A stretch of DNA of 64,000 nt. Origin: Nosema muscidifuracis. Taxonomy: Eukaryota > Microsporidia > Nosematidae. The position numbers were made by a program, and so were the translations under genes. Below the pieces are notes generated by a model. It ran no database searches, was not told the origin of the DNA, and worked only from the letters and a program-made list of their open reading frames with translations. Positions 39,169 to 49,490 of the stretch are shown here, piece by piece. The stretch is from assembly GCA_028335825.1 (NCBI GenBank), contig JAIOKI010000027.1, positions 248,001-312,000 on the forward strand, given 5' to 3'. Position 1 is the stretch's first letter. Every line of letters begins with the position of its first letter.

Positions 39169-40403
39169 CACCAGGTTGATTCTGCCTGACGTAGACGCTA
39201 TTCCCTAAGATTAACCCATGCATGTTTTTGAAGAAGTATCTGAAAAATGGACTGCTCAGTAATACTCACTTTATTTTATGTATATTGATGATAACTACGT
39301 TAAAGTGTAGATAATTGTATACAGTAAGAGTGAGACCTATCAGCTAGTTGTTAAGGTAATGGCTTAACAAGGCAGTAACGGGTAACGGTATTACTTTGTA
39401 ATATTCCGGAGAAGGAGCCTGAGAGACGGCTACTAAGTCTAAGGATTGCAGCAGGGGCGAAACTTGACCTATGGATTTTGTCTGAGGCAGTTATGGGAAG
39501 TAATAGATATTGTTTCATATTGTAAAAACATATGAGGTGATTAATTGGAGGGCAAATCAAGTGCCAGCAGCCGCGGTAATACTTGTTCCAAGAGTGTGTA
39601 TGATGATTGATGCAGTTAAAAAGTCCGTAGTTTATTTTTAAGAAGCAATATGAGGTGTACTGTATAGTTGGGAGAGAGATGAAATGTGACGACCTTGACT
39701 GGACGAACAGAAGCGAAAGCTGTACACTTGTATGTATTTTTTGAACAAGGACGTAAGCTGGAGGATCGAAGATGATTAGATACCATTGTAGTTCCAGCAG
39801 TAAACTATGCCGACGATGTGATATGAGTATTTGTGTTACATAATAGAAATTCGAGTTTTTTGGCTCTGGGGATAGTATGATCGCAAGATTGAAAATTAAA
39901 GAAATTGACGGAAGAATACCACAAGGAGTGGATTGTGCGGCTTAATTTGACTCAACGCGAGGTAACTTACCAATATTTTATTATTCAGCGAGAATGGAAT
40001 TTGAGAATGATAATAGTGGTGCATGGCCGTTTTCAATGGATGCTGTGAAGTTTTGATTAATTTCAACAAGACGTGAGACCCTTATAGACAGACACAATCA
40101 GTGTAGGAAGGAAAGGATTAAAACAGGTCCGTTATGCCCTCAGACATTTTGGGCTGCACGCGCAATACAATAGATATGAATCTTTATGGGATAATATTTT
40201 GTAAGAGATATTTGAACTTGGAATTGCTAGTAAATTTTATTAAATAAGTAGAATTGAATGTGTCCCTGTTCTTTGTACACACCGCCCGTCGCTATCTAAG
40301 ATGATATATGTTGTGAAATTAGTGTAAACTACTTGAACAAGATGTATTAGATCTGATATAAGTCGTAACATGGTTGCTGTTGGAGAACCATTAGCAGAAT
40401 CAT
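39169..40403 (+). rRNA. Small-subunit rRNA, microsporidian type (about 1.24 kb)
   Basis: The gene opens with CACCAGGTTGATTCTGCC at 39,169, the standard microsporidian SSU 5' end. It carries the universal GTGCCAGCAGCCGCGG block at 39,561 and the TACACACCGCCCGTCGC block at 40,276. It closes with GTTGCTGTTGGAGAACCATTAGCAGAATCAT near 40,373-40,403. The length, far shorter than the 1.8 kb of most eukaryotes, is a hallmark of Microsporidia. No insertion interrupts it. The 3' end is placed by analogy with other microsporidian SSU ends and is good to a few bases. Confidence 0.95.
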
Positions 40404-40580
40404 ATCGAGTAACAGTTAATACAATATATATAGATTATACTAATGTATTTATATATATAGATTATATTTTTATATTTATATATATTAGATTATACTATTA
40501 TGTATTTATATATATTAGATTATACTATTATATATTATATTTATATGTTATATACTAATATAATTTATTTATTAATTTAC
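40404..40580 (+). repeat. Internal transcribed spacer with AT tandem repeats
   Basis: The spacer between SSU and LSU is about 180 bases. It is mostly an AT-rich tandem array built on TATATATTAGATTATACTAT with a period of about 28-33 bases, repeated roughly four times. There is no separate 5.8S gene here. Confidence 0.8.
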
Positions 40581-42145
40581 CCACACATGGGATCAATAGG
40601 ATGCCACAGCGATGAAGGTCGTAGATGAATACGAAAGCATTGTTACCGAATATATACAGATGTGTATAGAGGACCCTTTGAACTTAAGCATATCATTAGA
40701 AGGAGGAAAAGAAACTAACCAGGATTTCTGTAGTAGCAGCGAGTGAACAAGAAGCAACCCGTGATTGTAATCCTATTGGAGATGTAAATCACTATTTTAT
40801 TACTTATTTGTACAGAATATAATATTCGTTAGTTGAATAAAATAGTAAGTATCAGCGAGTAGGGCTGCTTGGTAGTGCAGTCTGAATACAGGTAGAATGA
40901 GATATCTAAGGTTAAATATAATGGCATACCGATAGCAAATAAGTACTGCGAAGGAATTTGTGAAAATGTGTGGGGCAGCCTTATGTTTAAGGACCCGTCT
41001 TGAAACACGGACCAAGGAGATTATAGTTATAGCAAGATAATGGCTCAGTCGTTATTAATATGACAAGTTATAACTATAAGACCCGAAACACAGTGAACTA
41101 TGCATCTTCTGGTTGAAGATAAGCAACAGTTTATTGGAAGACCATAATCATTCTGACGTGCAAATCGATGATTTAAGATGTGTATAGTGGCGAAAGACCA
41201 ATCGAACTGTGTGGTAGCTGGTTCACAGCGAAATGTCTCTCAGGACAGCAGTCATTGTATATAGGACATAGATGTAGGACACTGTTATAGTCTCGACTAT
41301 GAGAAATCTTTAATTCTATGGTCTTCTGTAGATTAGGTTTACAGAATGAATCTATTGTATGACTAGTGGGCACATGATTGTAAGAATGATGTGCAAAAAG
41401 GGATGAACCTTATGGAACATTAAATATTCTAAATAGTAGACAGTATACCATAAATATGATGAATACATTGAGACAGTAGGGCGGTTGTTATGGAAGTAGA
41501 AATCCGCTAAGAAACGTGTTACAACGTACCTACCGAATGTATTATTGTATAAAATGGAAGAAGATGACTACTTTTATGAGATGTTTCTATATGAGTATTT
41601 AGGTAGCTGTGCAATTTGTTTGTATTGAAGTATATGTGTGAATGTATATGGAAGAAACAAATGAGCCGATCTTGGAGGCAGTAACAATATATTTGTATAG
41701 ATATAGACTAGGGTTTTCAATGGTATTGAAGTGAGTCGGTGTTATTGTAAAAACAAAGAAGATCAATAGTTCTTCACTTGACTACTGCAAGGCGACTTGA
41801 TGATGACAGTATATAAGCGGTGTAAGAAAAATGAATTAGACTGTGTGTACGTATGGATTGTCATGATAAGAAATACGTGTTGTATATATATACTTGATAA
41901 AAAAGAAGTAGTGTAGCCGTACCTATACCGCATCAGGTGTCTTTGTATCATAACAGATATTTTAAATTAAAGTAAGTAAGGGAATTCGGCAAATTAGATC
42001 TGTAACCTTGGGATAAAGATTGGCTCTAGCATGCTAGAACTTTTACTATGTAAGGAATCTGACTGTTTATTAAAAACATAGCTTTTTGTATTACAAGAAG
42101 TGAATTCTGCCCAGTGCATTTATTGTTAAAGTTGTGTAAGCGAAT

Positions 42146-42198
<53 letters not shown>

Positions 42199-42297
42199 TT
42201 AATTGGTGACGCGCATGAATGGAGCAACGAGATTCCTACTGTCCCTACTTACAATTTTGTGAAACCACGAGACAAGGGAACGGGCTTGTTGTATATC

Positions 42298-42329
<32 letters not shown>

Positions 42330-42764
42330 TTAGTATGTTCTAATAATTATTCGGTATATTGTAGAGAGGTGGGAGATGATTTGTGAAACCACTAGTATGT
42401 TTGAATATTTGTTTATTTGGATATATGGGGAGTTTGGCTGGGGCGGTACAGCTGTTAAAAAGTAACACAGCTGTCCTAAGGTAGATGAATGATGGATGGT
42501 AACCATCAGTTTATTATAAGGGAATAAATCTGCTTTACTTTATACATATGACTGTATTTAGTAGGGAAACCTTGGCCTAGCGATCCCAATTACATTCATT
42601 ATGTATTGGGTGATTGAAAAGTTACCACAGGGATAACTGGCTTGTAGCAGGCAAGCGATCATAGCGACTCTGCTTTTTGATTCTTCGATGTCGTCTCTTC
42701 TGATCATCGTAGTGTATATGTTACGAAGTGTTGGATTGTTCACCCGGTAATGAGGAACGTGAGA

Positions 42765-42806
<42 letters not shown>

Positions 42807-43080
42807 TAAGTATTTTTGAGTGAACTTTGATAGTACGAGAGGAACTCTAAGTGATGACCACTGGTAGTGCGATTAACTATTAAGTTATGTTGCTTAGCTA
42901 CGTCGTTTCGATTAAGGCTGAAAGCCTCTTAAGCCTGAAGCGTAGCTCAAAGATACATTTGGGAGAATACTACTCTATTAAGCAGAACTGTAAGAATGAA
43001 GGTGTATGCCGACATTTTGAGGTTACTGCTTTTTGTATTACAGTGTAGGTGTGTATGTAATTTTATAGTTAGAATTGTTA
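40581..43080 (+). rRNA. Large-subunit rRNA with fused 5.8S region
   Basis: The 5' end (about 40,581) carries a 5.8S-like block (GCGATGAAGGTCGTAG, then CGAAAGCATT) that runs straight into LSU sequence (GACCCTTTGAACTTAAGCAT) without ITS2, as in other microsporidia. Universal LSU blocks are present: CTCTTAAGGTAGCCAAAT at 42,171, GGGATAACTGGCTTG near 42,630, and the sarcin/ricin loop AGTACGAGAGGAAC near 42,831. The sites used elsewhere by R2 and R1 elements (about 42,170-42,260) are uninterrupted. The 3' end is not sharply defined; it lies about 240-260 bases after the sarcin/ricin loop, and LINE sequence starts by 43,118. Confidence 0.93.
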
Positions 43081-43117
43081 ATAAGAAAATTGACTAGGAA
43101 TATGTTTTTAAGTAAAT

Positions 43118-43602
43118 TGTCTATTTCATGTACGGTAGTGAGTTATGGGGAATGTCTAGCACAAGATCAGGGAGAATCAGTAGGATTCTCAGAAAAGCTG
43201 TTCGGATGATATTCTGGACAAAAATAGTTTCATTAGATAGGATAATGGATGAGTTCTGTATTAACAGGATTCAAATACAAGCAGCTTTAAATCGCTTTAG
43301 AGCATTAAGGAAGTGGAAACACAACAAAACTATAATCTCGGAATTTGTAGAACAAGTTCCAAGAGCCAAAAAGACTACGTGGAGTTCAAGAACTCGACGG
43401 TGGTGTGAAAGATATGTCGGACACGACTATGAAAGTATTGACTACAAAGTAGCCAAACAAAGAATAATCGAGGTATTGAAAGGTAGGAGATCCTATAATA
43501 CTACCATAGCATCCTCACTAGCAGCACAGTATGATATATTTGAGTCTCAACTCAAGTACATACTAACACAAGTAAATAAAAGACAGATAAGGAATTACAC
43601 CA
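43118..43602 (+). pseudogene. Internal fragment of LINE ORF2, fused in frame to ORF1
   Basis: These 485 bases are nearly identical to ORF2 positions 48,360-48,845 (protein block MYGSELWG to RQIRNYT). They lack everything before and after that block. The reading frame runs without a stop into ORF1 of the next element, so the combined open frame spans 43,128-45,512 (794 codons). The join falls after GGAATTACAC near 43,600, where the full copy instead continues TAAAATAAG. It is either a doubly truncated copy, a product of recombination between tandem LINEs, or an assembly join. The LSU rRNA ends just upstream. Confidence 0.85.
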
Positions 43603-43604
43603 AT

Positions 43605-45512
43605 ATGGGGTTAGACAATTGTAAAAAAAACACTCCGCAGAGATGCAGCACAAACGAGGACTTACCAACCTCAAAAGTACAGAAAGATAGTCAAACATCT
43701 TTACTGGAAGGAATTAAAAGTAGTTATGGTACTCTTAGCACTGGTAATGCTTTGTACTATGACATAAAAAAATTGAATAGTCTCTACTCAAAAACAGAAG
43801 TTTTGTTTGAAAAAGCAAGTAAAAATTTTTATCATATTGATAAAGAAAAGAACAGAGATATTTACAACATCTCTAGATACTCATTAAGTCTGATAGACTT
43901 GATTAAGCTCCAAGATGCACATGTTAAGTCGTGTCAACGTGAACTGAGTACACAAAAGAAGAAGTATGAATTACTTCAAAAACAAGTGAATGATCTCATC
44001 AACCGTGTCAATTATGATGATGTCAATAAAGTAAACGCTGAATCAATGAATGAAGTGAAGCAGGAAACTGCAATAAAAGACAAAGATCGAACTCCTCATC
44101 CGGATAACTCGATTGTAAAAGAGGATGGTAAGGTCACCATGCCATCTCAAATAACAAGCATTGGATCGCCCAAGTCCTCTGCACTATCAGTCTTCCTTTC
44201 CAAGGTAGCAAAAGCTTCCTGCAAAGGCAGGAAACCAAAGAGTCCCATTCTTTTAAAGAGAACATCTGAAGAAGGATGGACAAAGGTCGTAGCCAGCTAC
44301 GGAAGATCAGTAGTGATCAAAAAAGATAGTCTATTGGCTGATAAAATGGAAGTTATCGATGACAACAGGTATACCTCACTAATGCCTGATTGGATTCGTA
44401 ACATTAACAACAGTGAAGAGTCATCTGATGACTCTAATGATAAGAGTTATCCCTTAGCTTATCTAGGGGATCCTAAAAGACAACAGAGGTCGAAACGCCT
44501 TGATAAAAGTAACTACCCTCTGAGGCTATCAGAGGATGTAAAAAAAGAAAAGGAGCCGAAACACTCCATAAAAGATAATATACATCTAGATGCCAATATG
44601 TGTAATCTAGATGTTATCACAAAAGAAGGCCTCCAAGGGCCTATGATAGTAGACCACAAAGCGACTGACATCTTAATTGAGTCTGTAGAGTCCTTTGTGG
44701 AAACAATAAAAGAGGAACAATTTTCTAAGTTGCATAACTTGCAAGAGACTAAGAAAAATGTTGTACTCAACAAAAGGGAGAAGTCGAAACGCTTCACAAA
44801 TAAAAACTACCCTAAGGTTGGCAAGCCGAAGGATGTTCTAAAAGTTCCCAGTAAAACCACTAAGGGAAGTGTGGTATCACACAAACAAAAGAAAAATCTC
44901 TTAAGGAGACTTAGAGAAGACTCAGCTCATAAAAAAGTTGAAATAAAAAATTTTATTGCCCCTAAAATGAAGGACAATAGAGACAAAAAGCCAGTAAAGA
45001 AGAATACTGGAGAAAAATGGACAGATAAGCTGTCTAGAGAAGAACTCCTCAAAATCATGCTTGAGGGGAAGAAACCAGCCGAAAATAAGTATCGGCTGGT
45101 TACAATGGAAGGTCTACCATCAGGAGAGGGCCATAAAAATTTAGCTGTCTGGGCTAAGATACTAGGTGTTAAGGAATCAGATATTCCTTACATAAAAGAT
45201 GTCAGTGGGAAGACGATCCTTTTAGTAAGATATGAAGCTGTTCTGAGAGTGGCAGACAGTCTTTGTAGAATTGCTGAGGGAGTCAGATGCCTGTCTGAGC
45301 CAAATGCCTTGAGACAGTTCTTGTCTTATAATAAAGATAAAATAGTAGCAGATCTTGCTGTTATTAAAAAAAGCTGGAAGTCTTTTGTTCCTCTGCAAAA
45401 GTCTATAAAAGTTATAGTACGATGTCTTAATAATTTGGAGACAAGTATGTTAAAAAAGTTTGCTTTAGATGATGAAGCTATAAAAGATATTCTGGAGGCT
45501 AATGGTCCCTGA
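43605..45512 (+). CDS. LINE ORF1, basic nucleic-acid-binding-type protein
   Basis: I place the start at the ATG at 43,605 (MGLDNCKK), giving 635 residues. Upstream codons belong to a stray ORF2 fragment in the same frame. The protein is rich in Lys, Ser and Asp. It has a helical, coiled-coil-like stretch about 100 residues in (LSTQKKKYELLQKQVNDL), and a loosely duplicated SKR..(K/N).NYP motif about 300 and 400 residues in. The C-terminal third is more compact (RLVTMEGLPSGEGHKNLAVW onward). No CCHC zinc knuckle was seen, unlike many LINE ORF1 proteins. It would be expected to bind the element RNA. It overlaps ORF2 by 11 bases (ATGGTCCCTGA), an arrangement that suits coupled termination and restart. 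Confidence 0.85.
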   Translation: MGLDNCKKNTPQRCSTNEDLPTSKVQKDSQTSLLEGIKSSYGTLSTGNALYYDIKKLNSLYSKTEVLFEKASKNFYHIDKEKNRDIYNISRYSLSLIDLIKLQDAHVKSCQRELSTQKKKYELLQKQVNDLINRVNYDDVNKVNAESMNEVKQETAIKDKDRTPHPDNSIVKEDGKVTMPSQITSIGSPKSSALSVFLSKVAKASCKGRKPKSPILLKRTSEEGWTKVVASYGRSVVIKKDSLLADKMEVIDDNRYTSLMPDWIRNINNSEESSDDSNDKSYPLAYLGDPKRQQRSKRLDKSNYPLRLSEDVKKEKEPKHSIKDNIHLDANMCNLDVITKEGLQGPMIVDHKATDILIESVESFVETIKEEQFSKLHNLQETKKNVVLNKREKSKRFTNKNYPKVGKPKDVLKVPSKTTKGSVVSHKQKKNLLRRLREDSAHKKVEIKNFIAPKMKDNRDKKPVKKNTGEKWTDKLSREELLKIMLEGKKPAENKYRLVTMEGLPSGEGHKNLAVWAKILGVKESDIPYIKDVSGKTILLVRYEAVLRVADSLCRIAEGVRCLSEPNALRQFLSYNKDKIVADLAVIKKSWKSFVPLQKSIKVIVRCLNNLETSMLKKFALDDEAIKDILEANGP

Positions 45513-48500
45513 AAATAAAATTCTAAATATTGATTTATTACGATTCACTCTAAGGAATCAAAAAACTTCTTTATTTAAGCTTCTTAGAAGCAACAAAAGT
45601 ATTTGTATTGATTTAAGTTACAAACTTATTAAAATCAAAAGTAAATGTCATTCGAGATCCCTCGGAGTAAAATCTTTAAATTATAATGTAATGTTTAATT
45701 TAAGAAAAAAGATCAAGCTTAACAGCTTACAAAAGAAGCTCTGCTTAGTAAAGGCCTTGGCAAGCCATATTAAGATTCCAGAGTTACAAAAGAAACTTAC
45801 AAGAGTTAATCCAGTTTTAGATAACTGTATTGTAGGTAGTAAAAGACATCGCAGACGTGATACAACATTTACTTTCTTTGCTGTAAAGAAAGTACAAAAA
45901 GACAACTTCATTAATGTATTAAAGCAGTTAAACATTAATGTGTTAAAAGAAAAACCAGCTAAGTTTAAGCAGGTACAAAAGTTAAAGACTCTTGACAAAG
46001 TTAAGCTTTGTAGTCTTAATATAAATCATCTTTATGGGAAGAAGGAAGACTTAGAGATCCTTTTGAAAGTAGAGAAACCATCAATTTTATGTCTACAAGA
46101 AACATGGAAGAAATCCACTTTTATTGGAAGACTAGAAAAGTATATGGTAGTGGAAACACCTGCCATAGGTAAAAATAAACCAGGTTTAATGACCTTGGTA
46201 AGAAAAAGTGGAGCAGTGAGATGTTCTAAAAAAGGTAATGATGACAACATCCTACAAACGGTTGTTGAATTCAAAACAAGTACAGGATGGACAAAGATAC
46301 TAGTTATCAATGTCTATGTGCCACAAGATAGAGAGCTTAAGCAATTAACTCTCATAAAATTAATCAACCTTCTTAATATTGAGAAGAACAAAAGATGCTA
46401 CAAGGAGATTATAGTAATGGGAGATATGAATTGTAAAGATTCAACTCTCAAACAAAAGCTTGTTGCTGGAGGTTTAAATCCTCTTATCAACTACAATAGA
46501 GTATCAGGAACTAGAATCCTGAGTAATGGTAAAGTCTCAAAAAGACGTATTGATACGATCTTTAGAGTCTTAAAGCAAGACAGTGAGAAGGTTACTATCT
46601 CACAAAGATGGGCTGTAGGAGATCATCTACTACTTAGAAGATATATAACTCTTCCTTCTCCAGTAGTAGAGACATCTTTTACATATAACAGAAAGAAGAT
46701 GCAAGATCCTCTTATTGAAGAGAAATTGAGTCAGCTTTTGAATAGGAAACTATTCACAATAGAAGAACTCCCAAGAGTTTTAAAAGAAGTATGTACAACT
46801 GAAAAGGTGTACGATAAAGTTAAGGTAAGAAAAGGATTACCTATTAAATGGAAGCACATTAATGTGTATAAAAGATTTAGACTTGCCACAAAGCAAGTAC
46901 TAAAACAATGGAATGATGTAAATGCTTTTAGGTATTTGACATTAAAAAAAGAAGTTGAGGAAACAAGAGTGAAGGTTCGGCGAGAACGAGCTAATCTCTG
47001 GGCCTTTAATGGCATAAACCTCTATAAAAGTAATCGCTCTAGAGATTTCTGGAAGTGGCTAAAGGGTATGTCTAACACATCAGTTAGACTAGACAATGTT
47101 TGTCTTCAAGACGAGGAGGGCATAGCTCACAATGAGCAACAAAAGAAGCTAGAAATAGCTAACAAATTTTATGCTAAATTAGCAACATCAACTGTAGATA
47201 GTGACTCTATATACAACAAAAGTCTTTTAAAAGAGCCTCCTGATGACGTCACAATGGAGGAATTAATAAAAGCTACAAATAATTGTGGCAATAACAAAGC
47301 AGCCGGTCCGGATGAAATTCCAACTGAGCTATACAAGGTACTACTTAGGCCTAGTCTAGTAGATAAAAAGCTGCCCTCATTCCTGGTGGATGAGATCAAC
47401 AAATTTATAACAGGTGCCAGCCCACCTGTTTATTGGAGTGCTGCTGATATGGTATGCCTCCATAAAAAGGGAGATGAAACAGATATCAACAACTATAGAG
47501 GTATTGCACTGATTAATACAATCAGTAAAATATACCTAAAAATAATCAATGATAGACTTACACAGTTTGTCGATACAAATAACATTCTTTCTCCTTATCA
47601 GGCTGGATTTAGAGCAGGAGAAGAATGTATGAACCAGGTAGCAACTTTATTAGAAGTTGTTAAAAGAAGAGAATTTCGAAGTCTGAAGACATATCTGTGC
47701 TTCATAGACTTCGAAAAAGCTTATGATAATGTTAGCCATGAGCTATTATTTAATAAGCTACAAAAGTATTGTATACCAGAATATCTGATAAATACATTGA
47801 AAGATATATATGGTAACACACAAATGAGAATCCGCATAGGTGGAGATACAAGCAGTGGCTATAGCTACAGAAAAGGTGTGAGACAAGGATGCCCTTGTTC
47901 TCCAATGTTGTTCAATCTGTTTATTAATGACATTTTTGATGACATGACAAAAGTGATTGTACCTCGATCAACAATAGCAATACCAGGACTGATGTTTGCA
48001 GATGACATTGTTGTCTTTGGTGATTCAAAAAATGATTTGGAACTAAAAATTCAACAAATCAGTAAATGGGCAGTTGACAATCAAATGAAAGTTAACTGTA
48101 ACAAAAGTGGTATTCTCGTATGGAATACCAATACAAGCTATGAGTCAGAAGATATCTCTATAGATATTGACTTTGGAAAGATCTGTGAAGTCACAGAATA
48201 CAGGTATTTGGGTGTTTTGATTAAAAAAAGCACCCTCGAAGATCATCTTGTAAAAGATGGAGCCTTTAGAGGCAAAAAAGCATTAGAAGCATTGAAACCA
48301 AAGCTTCTTAACAAGAGTATATGTATTCCGTTCAAGGGAATACTAATAAAGAATGTACTAGTACCTGCACTCATGTACGGTAGTGAGTTATGGGGAATGT
48401 CTAGTACAAGATCAGGGAGAATCAGTAGGATTCTCAGAAAAGCTGTCCGGATGATATTCTGGACAAAAATAGTTCCATTAGATAGGATAATGGATGAGTT

Positions 48501-49212
48501 CTGTATTAACAGGATTCAAATACAAGCAGCTCTAAATCGCTTTAGAGCATTAAGGAAGTGGAAACACAACAAAACTATAATCTCGGAATTTGTAGAACAA
48601 GTTCCAAGAGCCAAAAAGACTACATGGAGTTCAAGAACTCGACGGTGGTGTAAAAGATATGTCGGACACGACTATGAAAGTATTGACTACAAAGTAGCCA
48701 AACAAAGAATAATAGAGGTATTGAAAGGTAGGAGATCCTATAATACTACCATAGCATCCTCACTAGCAGCACAGTATGGTATATTTGAGTCTCAACTCAA
48801 GTACATACTAACACAAATAAATAAGAGACAGATAAGGAATTACACTAAAATAAGATGTAATTTAATTAGATGGTCTTCTGCGTTAGCTAATGCTCTTAGA
48901 ATCCCTCAGTATTATAGAGAACATTGCTTTCTATGTGAGGGAGAACAGGAAAATCTTGAACATTTCCTGTTAGATTGTCCATCCTTATCTGAGACAAGAT
49001 CTCTTTATGAGAACAAAATCCCAGAGTTGGTACCATCAACTCTGACAAAAATAGAACAAGTTAAGATGATCATTGGTAATATAAATGATATCAAGACTTC
49101 ACCAACAGGAAGAAAAGCTCTACTTGCAAGAGTAGAATTTCTTGATAAAATGATAGTACAAAGATATATCATTGTACAACAAAAGAGTAGACTTCATGTC
49201 TCATCAGAGTAA
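45502..49212 (+). CDS. LINE ORF2: APE endonuclease + reverse transcriptase
   Basis: A 1,236-residue protein with a basic N-terminal extension of about 165 residues. It then has an apurinic-type endonuclease (about 168-385) with the expected residues: N175 in SLNINHL, E200 in LQETW, D308 and N310 in GDMN, D351 in RRID, and D374-H375. The last motif reads GDH where most family members have SDH. The reverse transcriptase follows (about 620-900) with D736 in FIDFEKAYD, GVRQGCPCSPMLF near 793-805, and FADD at 832-835, so the catalytic aspartates are present. A C-terminal zinc motif CX2CX8HX4C uses C1142, C1145, H1154 and C1159. The protein would nick target DNA and copy the element RNA in place. 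All key residues are kept, so it may be active. Confidence 0.92.
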   Translation: MVPENKILNIDLLRFTLRNQKTSLFKLLRSNKSICIDLSYKLIKIKSKCHSRSLGVKSLNYNVMFNLRKKIKLNSLQKKLCLVKALASHIKIPELQKKLTRVNPVLDNCIVGSKRHRRRDTTFTFFAVKKVQKDNFINVLKQLNINVLKEKPAKFKQVQKLKTLDKVKLCSLNINHLYGKKEDLEILLKVEKPSILCLQETWKKSTFIGRLEKYMVVETPAIGKNKPGLMTLVRKSGAVRCSKKGNDDNILQTVVEFKTSTGWTKILVINVYVPQDRELKQLTLIKLINLLNIEKNKRCYKEIIVMGDMNCKDSTLKQKLVAGGLNPLINYNRVSGTRILSNGKVSKRRIDTIFRVLKQDSEKVTISQRWAVGDHLLLRRYITLPSPVVETSFTYNRKKMQDPLIEEKLSQLLNRKLFTIEELPRVLKEVCTTEKVYDKVKVRKGLPIKWKHINVYKRFRLATKQVLKQWNDVNAFRYLTLKKEVEETRVKVRRERANLWAFNGINLYKSNRSRDFWKWLKGMSNTSVRLDNVCLQDEEGIAHNEQQKKLEIANKFYAKLATSTVDSDSIYNKSLLKEPPDDVTMEELIKATNNCGNNKAAGPDEIPTELYKVLLRPSLVDKKLPSFLVDEINKFITGASPPVYWSAADMVCLHKKGDETDINNYRGIALINTISKIYLKIINDRLTQFVDTNNILSPYQAGFRAGEECMNQVATLLEVVKRREFRSLKTYLCFIDFEKAYDNVSHELLFNKLQKYCIPEYLINTLKDIYGNTQMRIRIGGDTSSGYSYRKGVRQGCPCSPMLFNLFINDIFDDMTKVIVPRSTIAIPGLMFADDIVVFGDSKNDLELKIQQISKWAVDNQMKVNCNKSGILVWNTNTSYESEDISIDIDFGKICEVTEYRYLGVLIKKSTLEDHLVKDGAFRGKKALEALKPKLLNKSICIPFKGILIKNVLVPALMYGSELWGMSSTRSGRISRILRKAVRMIFWTKIVPLDRIMDEFCINRIQIQAALNRFRALRKWKHNKTIISEFVEQVPRAKKTTWSSRTRRWCKRYVGHDYESIDYKVAKQRIIEVLKGRRSYNTTIASSLAAQYGIFESQLKYILTQINKRQIRNYTKIRCNLIRWSSALANALRIPQYYREHCFLCEGEQENLEHFLLDCPSLSETRSLYENKIPELVPSTLTKIEQVKMIIGNINDIKTSPTGRKALLARVEFLDKMIVQRYIIVQQKSRLHVSSE

Positions 49213-49490
49213 AATCTGATACAAAAGTAGCTAATTTATTAGCAACAAAAGAATTAAATTATGACCTGGGAGGGGTTTGGCTCAAAGCTGCATATTATGC
49301 CGTAGCATTCCGCTGAACTGAGTTGTGTTCTTAAATGGTGTATTGAACCAGGCGATAACCCAAAATCCTGCTGAACGCAGGTCTCAGTCATTATGACTGA
49401 AGGATTTTAATTAATCCTAAGGGGTTCCCAATCTTCCTACAAGCAAGGCCTTCATGATATGCTGGTGTGTGTCACAAAATATTGGATGTA
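49213..49490 (+). other. Structured 3' UTR RNA of the LINE
   Basis: The 3' UTR can fold into a branched structure. An outer stem pairs AACCC (49,357-49,361) with GGGTT (49,422-49,426). An inner stem pairs AAAATC (49,362-49,367) with GATTTT (49,403-49,408). It encloses hairpin 1, CTGC/GCAG (49,368-49,371 with 49,377-49,380), and hairpin 2, TCAGTCA/TGACTGA (49,384-49,390 with 49,394-49,400). The diverged tail at 50.9 kb forms the outer stem and both hairpins with different bases. By analogy with other LINEs, the likely role is recognition of the RNA by the reverse transcriptase; that is inference. Confidence 0.75.

Noticed and set aside
42160-42270. Possible R1/R2-type insertion in the LSU rRNA
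   Set aside because: The target blocks used by R1 and R2 are uninterrupted here; the LINE lies after the LSU end.
39351-42743. Short open frames inside the SSU and LSU rRNA genes
   Set aside because: They lie within conserved rRNA sequence and show no protein-like pattern; chance frames.
44513-47402. Minus-strand frames of about 77-105 codons under the LINE ORFs
   Set aside because: Antisense shadows of the long plus-strand LINE coding frames.
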